From Lineus longissimus (lineage: Eukaryota > Nemertea > Pilidiophora > Heteronemertea > Lineidae): 64,000 bases of DNA. Of this stretch, positions 1 to 11,390 are shown piece after piece; the first letter of the stretch is position 1, and every line of letters starts with the position of its first letter. Under the pieces are notes generated by a model. The model searched no databases. It was not told the DNA's origin and saw nothing but the letters and a program-made list of their open reading frames with translations. The translations under genes were made by a program, and so were the position numbers. The DNA is taken from contig NC_088313.1 of assembly GCF_910592395.1 (NCBI RefSeq), positions 20,352,437 to 20,416,436 on the forward strand, written 5' to 3'.

Positions 1-1860
1 TTTTTCTGGTAAGCTTTGATAGAATGATTTGAAGGTTGATATGACCGCTTGAAATATGTCTTTCGAAAGCAATATCGTCAGTCATTTTATGCATGGATTT
101 TTCGACTTAGAATATTGAATTGACTATACAGTTATGAAAACTACATATTATTTCTCGGGGATAAACTGTAAAGTGAATTCACCAGTCAAAGGAAAAAATA
201 TACTGCTTTACTTCGCAAAGATAAATTTTTCATCCCAAACTTCGAAGAGATTTGCCGAGTGACATGTTGAGGCTGAGAGAGGTCTTTGCAGCATTTCCGG
301 TAGTCACCTACACAGAATAAACGAACTAAAGAACGACTTCTATCAACTATACGTACTATGACAAGAAGAACTACATGATCCTAATTTCTGCCAGAAAGGA
401 ACAGCGAATTTACAAACATCTTTCATGTCGTAAGTTTATAAAGTTCTATTTCGTTTGAAAGTATTGATTGAGTCAGTGGTGGAGAAGTCTTTTGTTAATC
501 CTATCTTCTCTTAACGCGTTTTAGAATTTTTAGTCTGGCAGGTTTCGGATTCTCTAAAGGCAGCCACTGTGCACGAGATCTCAGGGAATCTGCTCATTCA
601 AGCGGCTGCGAAAGTAAAACCAGAAAATTAAAACAGAACACAAGCTTTTGTTATTTTTCAGCTGTGGCAATCCTGACGTGTTAACCTTCAAAATCGCCTT
701 TGAGAACATTTTCTTCATCAGTACTTGGCTTGTCGTAAACATTATCATTCAGTGTGCATATCCAACCGACTTAGGGCAATCCGAAAGAACTACTTATTTT
801 GAAAAACATTTATTTCACTCTATAAAGATAGTGTAACACTTGGAAGACCAGTTCATTGGGAACTTACAGCTATATTTACCATTGTAATAAGGTGGTAACT
901 TTGACTGACAACGGCAACTGGGCCGAGTTTGAAAAGTGAATTCCATCCATCACTTTTATTTTACACTTCAATGAATAACTGTGAATTAATCATACAACAG
1001 ATATCGTTGGAAATTACGACTGGTAAGACTACTGAGAAGTAGTACATGTAGAGTAGAACAGGCATCAATCCAAAAGAGCCTAGTTTTGGGCGGTGAAGAC
1101 AACCATGGCATAAATTTCAGTGGCCTTAGGTCGCCTGGTCTACTCGTTGACATCTGCCCGATCATCAGATAGCTCAAATATACTTGTAGACAATAAATTC
1201 AATTTCCACCTGCTACATACTCTGCACCGAAAAGTCCTTTTGATGATGTAGTCATGAGAATGCAACCACATATATTTGACCCAAATAGAAAACAATAGCT
1301 TATTATCACATCATAAATGCACATCATTTCATTATTATACATATCACACGCCACTGACAAGGTTGGGAGGCGCATTACCTTGACCTGCCGACATCTGGTT
1401 CAGAGGATATGAGCACATCACCCTGTCATGCCTATCACAGGCTTTTCTCGGCGTCGACCAACATGAAATAAAGGCGAGGGCCGGAAGATTCGCCTCAGAT
1501 TCACTTCACCAGTTGGGACAATCCATCAATCTCGATAAATCAGTAAGATTCACACCAACAATTCAACATGTTCAATATATCACTAAGATTAACGAAGATA
1601 ATCCAACATGTACAACTGTCGAAGGCCATGCAAAACCAGCATGCACAAAAATACCACACAAAATTCGGAAATTCATGCTCATGACCAGCCGTAAACAGGA
1701 CATAGGAGCGCTCACACATACGTGTGCTCGCCTCGCCCGACAGCAAGGAACTGGCATTGAATACATGTCATGATGTACATGCATTACGTCACGTCATTCT
1801 CTCGGGTGCTATTAAGTTGAACAATAGGCCTAACTAGACTGGGATCGTGTTCTAAGGACA

Positions 1861-1954
1861 GGTGAATAGGAACAAAATCCAGAAGTATTAAGGTAGCAGG
1901 AAGGGTTGGGCGTTTGTGGTTTCTGAGTCTGAGGTGAATAGGAACAAAATCTAG
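1861..1954. repeat. Short direct repeat, 72-bp spacing
   Basis: The string GGTGAATAGGAACAAAATC occurs at 1861 and again at 1933, each followed by a one-base variant of CAG/TAG. The intervening DNA is not otherwise repeated. It looks like a small local duplication with no gene context. Confidence 0.6.
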
Positions 1955-2082
1955 CGTGTAATTGGCTTTGGTGTGTAAATGGTATTTAATTGACTTCTAT
2001 TGTTAAGTGAGAGACGACCATAACTCTTTAGATATTAGGCTTTCTTGATCATCTCGATCGGAGCTAAACTGAATATAGGTAA

Positions 2083-2213
2083 TAAAGGCTACGGTAAAAA
2101 TGGCTACATGTAAAAAAGCTACACGTAAAAAAGGCTACAGGTTTGTTTTACCTGTTGCTTTTTTACCTTTTTAACTGGGCAGTTTTTACCGCAGCCTGTT
2201 TTACCTTTTACCG
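2083..2213. repeat. Fold-back of GGCTAC/GTAAAA short repeats
   Basis: Three to four degenerate units of about 16 bp built on GGCTACxxGTAAAAA run from 2085 to 2142. They are followed by the complementary theme TTTTACC at 2145-2213. The clearest pair is 2083-2100 against 2172-2189, which matches as an inverted repeat at about 15 of 18 positions. The arrangement would form an imperfect hairpin. It may be the remnant of a small inverted-repeat transposable element; no target-site duplication was identified. Confidence 0.5.
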
Positions 2214-3043
2214 TTATAACTAGATAAGCATGGCAACTAGGCCTGATCATCTTTATTGTCAATAACCGATACCTTGGACTTTCTTCATGGCTGCATGATT
2301 GGCAGTTTCGTTCAAAGGTCGTACACACTTAAGACTCCCTAGCAAGAGTATGGGCGTTGTTGTACCAGAGACTTATCCTAACTTCCCAAGTGTTTCTCTA
2401 ATGGTTTAGGGAAAACCAGCAACCAGTATATATACTGATAGAAAATGCTAGACTCTAATCATAACAAAACATAATAGAAACATACATATCTGAATGTATG
2501 TAGTATTCCAGTTGTTTATCACCTTATAACAAACTGTATACATTTCTATGTCATTGTAAAACGAGAATAATGAGGTACGAAGCTGTGTCGATGCATGAAA
2601 ATGAGAAAGTGTAAATTGTACTCTTTGTATAATATCTGTCATTTACATGCTGCGAATAATAGACATCGAAAATGGAATATGATATTAATTTGCATTGGAG
2701 ATGAACGTTTTATGCAGCGCTGCATTCGACTGAACAGGTAACCACGAGGAGTAATTCGCCAACAACTCCACCCATAAGCCCTTTTTCTACTCATTCATAA
2801 GAGCTACGCTGTAACTAACATCTCGGAGGGTACCTCAGTGATGCGCCGAATTATCCATTCGTAAATAATAGCTATTGTGATGCGTGCACTCAGAGATACC
2901 TAATCATCCGGGCTTACCTTTGGAGAATAAAATCCTTTGTTTTCCTGTTGTAAACAGCAACATGTGAACATCAGCAATTATTTATATGAACGAAATAATA
3001 AAGCCAAAACCATAACGAAGTTAAAAGAACAACATTAACCTAC

Positions 3044-3215
3044 CTATTATGCAGAGACAGAACACAAGACTGTAGATCAGAATAAAGATGATCCGAATAT
3101 GTGAGATCGTAAAAGGATTTCGCCAAACAGGTCCGCTGAACAAGTATGGTCCAGTTTGCGAACAGTTCGTCGAGTTGTCCGTACCATTCGAAATGCAAGT
3201 TGTAATGTTATCCAT
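3044..3215 (-). CDS. Class A (peptide-type) GPCR, first coding exon only (partial)
   Basis: Read on the minus strand from the ATG at 3215, this exon encodes 57 residues plus one base. The first 20 residues contain four overlapping N-glycosylation sequons (N3, N10, N14, N17), as expected for an extracellular amino terminus without a signal peptide. A hydrophobic segment then begins at residue about 40 (IIFILIYSLVFCLCIIG) and stops at a GT donor (exon end 3044, phase 1). A phase-1 break inside the glycine of the TM1 G-N motif fits neuropeptide-type rhodopsin-family receptors, where the next exon opens with the conserved asparagine. That is family knowledge. The later exons were not found, so the assignment rests on the sequon cluster, the TM1-like helix and the splice position. 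It could also be the start of another multipass protein. Confidence 0.5.
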
Positions 3216-3769
3216 TTTGATTAGGTTGCAATTCCAACGGACTTGATCAGTTGGGGGGCTGGAATGAGCAGAAACTAAGTATTTTTCACGAAGGCATCAT
3301 AAACCACACTCCAGGTGTTAATTACGCATGCATTGCCTCCCAATCGTAGGACATACATTTGTGCAAAACGAATCCACAACACGTGTGTTATTGATATCCT
3401 TATTAGTTTTCTAGAAGTTTTCTAATCCGTGTTAGGTTGGTGGAACAAAGACCATCTCCCTTCATTTTGACCTAAAACATTTCTCCAAGAGCGGCAAGAC
3501 CTTCAAATTGAGCAGTCATACTGATTCGGTTACTTATCGTTCAATTTTATTCAAATCATTATTGCCGCAACTACCATTGAATAAATAACAACTTCACACT
3601 CATGAAATGGTTTTTATCCTTAGAGTCATCCGACACGTTAAAAACTCTATGATGCATATCCATCTTCGAAGTTAGTTGGCAGCTTTCCTTTAGCTTGCAG
3701 CATTCTTATATAAATAATACTGGCAAGTGAATGAAACTCCATCTGGTCAGCTCTGCATCTGTCACGGAT

Positions 3770-3880
3770 GCAGCGCCTGTCGCTCTATCGTTGTGATCGG
3801 CGGGCGCCGCGGTGTGGCCGGTGTTCACCGTTGAGGTCCGTCGCTCGTGCTCGCTGTAACAATTTGCAGCATTGCTTGTA
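3770..3880 (-). promoter_or_regulatory. CpG-rich patch, possible promoter or 5' exon
   Basis: This stretch is much richer in C, G and CpG than the AT-rich surroundings, with runs such as CGGCGGGCGCCGCGG near 3800. It lies about 550 bp upstream of the GPCR-like exon in the direction of that exon's transcription. A minus-strand open frame (3785-4009) overlaps it but has no recognisable motif. A promoter or untranslated first exon of the receptor gene is the simplest reading; this is inference from composition and position. Confidence 0.3.
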
Positions 3881-6014
3881 GGAGTCTGCGAAATGGTTCA
3901 AAGGCTGTGAGCTGTGAATGTATTCCTTGTGAATGAAAGCGCCAGGAACTAACAAGGCTGAAACAATGTGCTCGAAACCAGACCCAGAATAACTTGAACC
4001 ATCAAACAAAATAGTTGTGCCAGAGAGTTATGTTGATTGCCATTGCGACTTATGTCTTGATGCGCTTTTTGTAACCTTCATAACTTGACGCTGCATACAT
4101 AATATATAACAAGCCTCTGTCTTCATGGAAAGGTGCAATTTAGCAGTAACCTGATGTTAATTAGCAAAGGATTTATAGAAAACTGATGTGAACTGTCCTT
4201 GATATTTCACTTGTATGCATGTACCTTGTGCCTGCCGTTACCAATAAAACTTAATTCACTCTAGGTTTTCCCAATTCCTGCAAATGGTTGAAATGCTGAA
4301 CAAAAGATTCAAGCGTTTGACGGCGAAATGAATAACAATCTGCCGGTGTAAAAGTAAAAAGTGTCCCCCTGGAAAAAGTGTCCGGCCCTATTGTATTCTG
4401 CAATATGGTTCTATAGAGACCCTGACAGTCAATAGCTCAGAGATTGAAGCGCATAATAGAATCCTTTGTTCCCGGACATTTTATCCTAGGACATTTTAAA
4501 CTTCTACACCGGTCTGAAACCTTATGACGTAGAGTGATATGTGAATGGATTCAAAAACGAGGCGAAGGGTCCACGTTGAAATTTATACAAAAACCCTCAA
4601 GGATTTTGACAGAACTTTAGCGACGCCCGAGTAGATCTCGGAAGTGTTCGTAATTTCCTTTTATTTGTCAGCATTGATATGTTTCACCTGGCGCACAAGA
4701 CCAATGATGATAGATTGACGGCTCTGTGACCATTCATATTAATCATATCAAGTATGGATTGAGGGTCAATAAACAAACATCTGGAACATAATTCCCGTTC
4801 ATTGCTTGTGATGCGGACAGGAGGACTGTAAACTCAAACTTTTGATGAATATAAAACGATTTGATGAGACTGATATTTCGTCAATACATTTAGCTTTATA
4901 CTTCCTGGGTTCTTGTACTCAGTGTGTCCGGGTTTTTCCGATACAACTCCATTTCGCCGCAAATGTTGCTTTTCGCGTCTTTGCAGGCATGACCCTACAT
5001 TATGACCAATTTAAGCGACAAAGGTTAATGTCATCTTAAGCTCTTGGCCGAATAAGTAACAGCAAAAATATATAAGACGAGCACTTTTGTTGTCATCGAT
5101 CCCGGAGCCCGTTGTTTATTCCATAATCCCCTCGAGCCATTAGGAGTTCAGAATAACATGGTACCCCCATTAGCCGCAATGAAGCTAATAAAAAAATCGA
5201 TTAAACGGGCTGAGATATTCGTCTGATAGGTTGACGTATAGCTTTCCTGTTTCTTAGGGAAATGTTGGCTTGCAAGATGTCTTTTTTGACGACATCTTGC
5301 GATATACTGCTCTATTTACGTTTCAACATAAAGGAAAGATTACAAGGAATTATTATCGGAAATGGACTTCTCATGGCCTACTGTTACGAGAATAAGCTCA
5401 AATTACTTGATGTGCATCATAAGGAGAATAGAATAATGAAACGACTTTGTCTAAAATGATCCAATGGTGTACTTGGCGTTACCCTTAACTTGGAGTTACA
5501 TGTCATCTAAACCTAGTTATCGCCAAGTCCAGGTTAACGCCAATAATTTCGTGACAGACGGGGTTGAACCCATAATTTAACTGCAAACAAAGTATTACAA
5601 TGTACATATTCTGTCTTAAATTGACATAGTTTATGATGAGAGTCATAAACCACTCTCAATTTATCAGAAACTGCCACATGCCGCTAGACTAGACTGAACT
5701 TAGAGGAAACGTAAGACAGTTTTCTCCTCGAGCGAGATATTAGTTTAGAGTCTGAGTTTAACTATCATGCAGAATTAGGCATATGTCGTACCCGGGATTT
5801 TTTTCTGGCGAACTATCAGAAGTCAGCGACATGTACTGTACAGTGTTGCCGTGAAACCAGTCGGATGCTGCTTTTCGTAAGGTTTCAGTTTCTGTTCAAA
5901 TGAAGCTACTTTGTCGAAATCATAACGGCAAGCAAAATTGGGTCGAACCGCATGCGAATTTAATAAGAAGAGCACGGGGACTGTTTCTCTCATACGGTCA
6001 AGGCAAAGAGAGAA

Positions 6015-6046
6015 AAACCTGAGAACGTGTTCATGTTCTCAGGTTT
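6015..6046. repeat. Perfect 12-bp inverted repeat (hairpin)
   Basis: AAACCTGAGAAC at 6015-6026 is exactly complementary to GTTCTCAGGTTT at 6035-6046, with an 8-base loop. The inner bases GAAC/GTTC could also pair in an alternative shorter stem. No gene or mobile-element context explains it. Confidence 0.7.
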
Positions 6047-9000
6047 AAAGAAATATCTTCTCCGTCACTATTTCTGCCCAACGATGTCTATTATGGAAAT
6101 AAACAGAGTATAATGGCCGAGTAAGAGACAAATGCGACTATAAAACTGGCGGATAAAACAGACAAAAAATGATGTTGTACGGAGGACGCATAACCGAGCA
6201 TGATATGGCGCGTATGGACGCAGGTGAACGCATTAGTGTAAATATGTTATATGAGCCTGCCCGTCAGTCTCCTAGCCTGACCACCGCCAAAGTATAGGTG
6301 CCGATAGGAGCAGATTTGATTTATCGCAGTGGTGAGATCACTAGTATCTGAGCTGATATTACTCTCAAGGGTTATTAACCTATGTCTCATCAATCAGGGC
6401 AAGGTTGGTTAGACTATAAGGCTATGGCATCAATCAACCTGAGTGTGGTCAAGGCGAGTAACCAACATTGGGAAAACACGAAAAAATGATTTCGTTATTC
6501 ATTACCATGAAGGATGAGCCGAAAGAAACACTCCTGCGTCATACATATATAATATATCGAGAGGCGAAGTATATTGAAAACCATTGGTCATACGAAGATA
6601 CAAATAAAAAGCGAGTATCGAAATATTGAGCTGACTTTTATATACAGTTTCAAGATTGTAGGTACGTCGCGCGTCCTGCCATCAAGATCGCAGATCGGGT
6701 ATCAATCTAATACTTTTGCAATAAACGCATTGTAAAGTCGTTTTATTCCTCGGATCAATGACCTCTGACAAGTGGCCTCGCCGATTCCTACCATATCAGG
6801 ATGTTCCAACTAAGTTGGTAAATGCAAGTCCATCTCAGCTTCATGACACTATCTCGAAAATCTACAATGGATGTATGCATAGCAAATTGTGTTTCTCATC
6901 CATTATCACCGGAATCTGTGGAGATAGCTTGAAACCACTAGGGCAGTGGCAGTATCGCTATAGTTAACAAAAGTTCGGGACCATAACAAGGCAATGTAAA
7001 CGTCCTAAGTAGCATGCATTGTCAGAAAAACGGCTTCTTTATAGCAACGATTTCCTTTCAAGCTTAAGTCCTGGCGGATTAACCAGTGACTTCTTACAGA
7101 AATAAGCGACCTCGAAATCAATCCGGCGGAGTAAATGTCAGTGGGACCACAACCAGGCCAGATGGATACCCTTGGTGATAAAGATCATATGCTTGGCCTC
7201 ACTTTCTATAAGCCAGACACATGAAGAGAGGTCGTGTAAACTGAAATTTTGGCATCGGAGAGAAATACTGTAAAGTGTTGACAGACTGGCCCGCGGCGTC
7301 GCGTCAGCGTTTCGTATTGATAACCTACGAAACGATGTTTCTAGGGTCGTAGTTGGTAATCAAAACGCAACAACTGTCAATGACCAATGGGAAATCAAGA
7401 CGTCCAACATATACATAAGCACTTCAATATCAATTGGGGGAAGGAAACGATTCATTAGTGGATACAAATTATATGTTTCTCGCGTACTGCCGATTTGCTT
7501 GATGGTATTCATTGGTTTCCACCTGTGGGGGTGATTTAACCTTGAGAAGGAGCTGTAGATGTTTTGGGACAACTGAGAGCTATTGGCAGCTAAATGGCTT
7601 ATCCTATTTAATAAACGTATTCACTGTAAAACGTATTCACTTGTTTCATTGACCGCACAGCTCTGCTCTGCCCCATTGTTAAGGTGTGCTGATTCTTTGT
7701 ATTCCTGACGAAATCAAAATCGGGGACAATAGGGGCCGGACAATAGGCCATAATCTCACTTGAAAGACCATAATTGATCTTGACCCACTGCGTGACAAAG
7801 CTTGGATCAGGAACAATGTACCGGCACGTTAACAAAAGGAAACAGCTGGTAATCACTTCCAATTGTAAGCTTCTAATTGCATGTAAGGTTCAACAGCCAC
7901 TGCGATCATCTCCCTGACACAAGATGAAATTGATTATGAATTTGTTAAGGCTTTACAACTGACAATGCTGCCTTCTGTAGATGGAGAGATAGAAGACCTA
8001 TTAGTGTTGTTCATCAGCTTAAGGCCTAGATGCGAGCGTGCTTTGACAATAGACCGTGTATTGGACAAAGCCTGACTTCTTTTAACTGTGGGGTAGGGGC
8101 AAAATAAGACAAAGGCTGAAGCAGAACGAGCTGAAAAGCTTGGCTGCGATTATATAAATGTAGAGTTCATGTTTTCACACGTAACGTGTCACTGTTCACT
8201 TTTCATGCGTGACATGAAGAACGAACAAGTCATTTCCAAAGAGCGGGCTACATACGATTCACGAGGTCACCTTTCACCCTCACGTCGTGTTTTCAAGCCT
8301 GAGTCAGTTAACTCGCGACAAGTGAATCATGGCTAGTGACAACGTGAACCCAAAATAACTCCACGATCACCGGAATTCCGGTCACATTCCCTCTGCATTC
8401 GGGTTGTCAGTTACAGCAGTCTCAATACATGGGACTTAACATCCTTTACGAAATACGATTGATTTGAAAGTTCTTGAAATGAATTGGACATTTCCCAAGA
8501 CGGCTATGAACCTGTTGCTAACGAGAGTGTCTATCGATTTTCGATCAAGACGAGAAGTTTTCAAATGATTTAAGTTAAATGGACTATTTACTTGCACTTT
8601 TGGCCGTTGATGGTAAAACACCACCGCTGGCAATACGGCTCGGGGCATCAATACTGTCTCAGCTAGCAAGCTTTTCTCAATGCTAAGTTACAGATTCCAA
8701 GGCCATTGTGTCTTGCGCTGGCATTGGAAATTACGATTAAAATGGGAGGCCAAGCCTCAGTGAGACAACTGATTTAGTTTAATTCGGGTTCTGAAATTCG
8801 AGTCAGTCTCTAGATCATCTAACGAGCCTCCTATTATCTGCTATAGACATGGAAAGTCATCGCTAAAGTGCTTCTGGCTCTTGTCTGAGACAGTCTCGAT
8901 CGTATTTCATTGAAACTTGAAACTTCAGTATTGCTGAGTAGAACTTTAAGAGAACCCTTTGACATTCGAGCCATTTACCTTGGTCACAATCACAAGGAAA

Positions 9001-11170
9001 TGTCGAGCCCGTTGAAATCTTACAGGAAATCTGTCGGCAAGCAGTTTAAGTTGATTACACTTCCAACATTTCAAGCATTCATGTTCCTGACGGTAGCTAC
9101 AAGTATCGATTCTTTTGATGTGTAAATCGGCATGTGTCTATCTTAAAACCATTGCTTTGACGCTCAGAGCATGCTGATTAAAGGTTGGGTTCCTTGGAGT
9201 CTTGGTTAAGTATTTCAACGATCCCATACCGGAATAATATTGAGAGATTTACAGTCAAGAATACATAGAGGAAGGCATGCTCATCTCGCTTTCTTGCTTC
9301 GGGTTATTGAGAATCAGCATCAGGACACTTGGTGTCACTGAAGAGATTGGAATAACAACATCAACTTCGCCGGTAAGATTGATTGACTTGCAATTAGCAT
9401 CCTGGCAATAAGAAAGTAAAACAAGGCTGCCTCTTTCATCATTCTATCAGGGTAATGAGTGAAATAAATCGCCTCAGTTCAGCTATTGATATCTTTCACA
9501 ACAAATGAGAGCCATTTGATATCCAATGTTTGTGGAAGACAGCAAGCAACACGACAATTGACTAATTCAGCCGCGCGTTTTCATCAGCTTTCAGCTGTTG
9601 TTTTGGAGTTTCAGATGTGTCGTGATTGTAGATAATCTCTTTATCGGTTTATGTTTGTCTGTAGGCCAGTATTATAAAAGGAACGACTTTATGGGATGAA
9701 ACCTTTCATCCAACTTTCACTTTCTCATTCATTGTTGATTCAGATCATGCATGTTAGCTATTCAAGTTCAAGTCAAACGCCCTGTCAGTGTATCAGCCGT
9801 TACATTGAAATAAATGAAAATGTTGATCCTTTTCAGCGAGCATTGATTGTTATTATTAGTTGTTCGCAATTTTAAGCATCCTTTTTTACAGGTATTTACA
9901 ACAAGGATGAACACATCAACCTCAAATGAAAGCATTATGATGATCCGTTCGGCGTCGATGTAATATATTATTTCAATTGATACAGGAAAGCTCTCAGATT
10001 CTCACTTTCAATCAAATACATGCAATGTATAAGGCAAACCGTATTCAACCAGAACACTGTTTCCATTATTGGCGTGATGGCCTTTGATGTTTCCTCTTGA
10101 TTGAGCACAAGGGAATTTAAAGCGGTATTTTATACAAGTGAGAGTAGATGGTCGTGTCATAATATAGTGTTACACGAAGAATGTCAGTTAGCATTCATTT
10201 ATTCATATCATGCAATGTTCTACTTATGTTAGTGGCCTTCAAATCACACCGGATCGAGATCTATACGTGGTAAAATCAAACGCGGTCAATGATAATCGCG
10301 CCCAGTAGCTTTCCATTGATGGTATCAGTTATCGAAGCCAAGATCATTGGACACAACACGTTCTGGCGGTCGATGCTAAATTCGTATCTCGCGGGGCGAT
10401 CGAATAAATGAAAAGGCCGCGTCGGTTAAAGGTCAATGGTTTGATAATCAGAAGAATCAAACCAGATTGGTCATGCACATGATACTTAAATCTTCAAGGC
10501 TTCTTTCTTTGGTCAGTTCCGAATCCAAAGCACGCACCTTCGGTCATGAATCGATTTGCTGGGATTCTGCCTGGATAGGTGGCCGATACCAAGATGAACC
10601 TTTGACGCCACTATATCAGTATTTCTGATTGAAGTTGTCTCTGTCACAGCTCGGTAATTGATGCTGAAATTTGTCTCCCAGTCTCGAATGTGGAATCGTG
10701 TTCACGAAGCAATGATCAAGGATTAACAAAGGGAGCTTTATGGTAATCCGAGGACACCGTTCTTAGACCTGTCTGTAAATAAACATAGTTGATGTCCGTT
10801 GCTGATAGCAATAGAATTGACTTTGACTTAGTGTTATTGTCTGCATTGCCATTGATCACCAAACATCATAATTTATCATGTCTCCCAAGTGGACGTGATA
10901 TTCATTTCGAGCCGATCATGTTGCTGAAACCCTGCGCAGGATATCGGCAGACAGGCTTGGATACTCTGAACTCCTCATAGTGTGGTCAAGGAGAAAAGCT
11001 TTTCATCTTTCACAGCACAGCTATCACAGAATTAACAAAAGGGATATAATCTATCACAATCATTCGCTAAGATTCGAGATCTCTTATCCATCCTACATAA
11101 AGTATGGATGGACGCTTTTTCTTTTTTGTGAGATCTTGTTTCTTATGATAACGATCTCCAGATTGTTATT

Positions 11171-11390
11171 CAGCCTCATAAGCAAAGTCCCTCTACGTAT
11201 ACATGTATGTCACGAAAAGTCCGGTCCACAAAGGCAAACGGGATTACTTTAATGGGAATGTTGATATTGTTTCGGTCATACTTCAGCCTCATAAGCAAAG
11301 TCCCTCTACGTATATGTCATGAAAAGTCCGGTCCACAAAGGCAAACGGGATTACTTTAATGGGAATGTTGATATTGTTTCGGTCATGCTT
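11171..11390. repeat. Tandem duplication, about 113-bp unit, two copies
   Basis: Copy 1 (11171-11283) and copy 2 (11284-11390) begin with CAGCCTCATAAGCAAAG and end with TTTCGGTCAT. Copy 1 carries about 6 extra bases that create a TACATGTA octamer (11200-11207), absent from copy 2. The remaining positions differ only by scattered substitutions, so the duplication looks recent. Confidence 0.9.

Larger units (their letters stand above)
1..3043. other. Non-coding stretch, no gene recognised
   Basis: I see no exon with a recognisable protein family on either strand. If the GPCR-like exon at 3044-3215 (minus) is real, its downstream exons should lie here or beyond the left edge. I looked for DRY, CWxP and an exon opening with G-N and did not find them. 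Two imperfect 22-bp direct repeats (1861-1882 and 1933-1954, 72 bp apart) and the fold-back at 2083-2213 are the only structured sequences noticed. Confidence 0.5.
3216..11170. other. Long intergenic region, no gene recognised
   Basis: About 8 kb in which open frames are short, lack recognisable motifs and look like chance. Distinct items are a CpG-rich patch at 3770-3880 and a perfect 12-bp hairpin at 6015-6046. A weak inverted and direct arrangement of ACTTGGCG occurs around 5471-5543. I see no rRNA, tRNA or retroelement coding sequence. Confidence 0.45.

Noticed and set aside
6758-6967. Apparent similarity of this frame to the minus-strand frame at 63637-63825 (shared LHDT..K.Y and PLG)
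   Set aside because: The alignment needs gaps, nucleotide similarity is not evident, and neither frame has independent support; judged coincidental.
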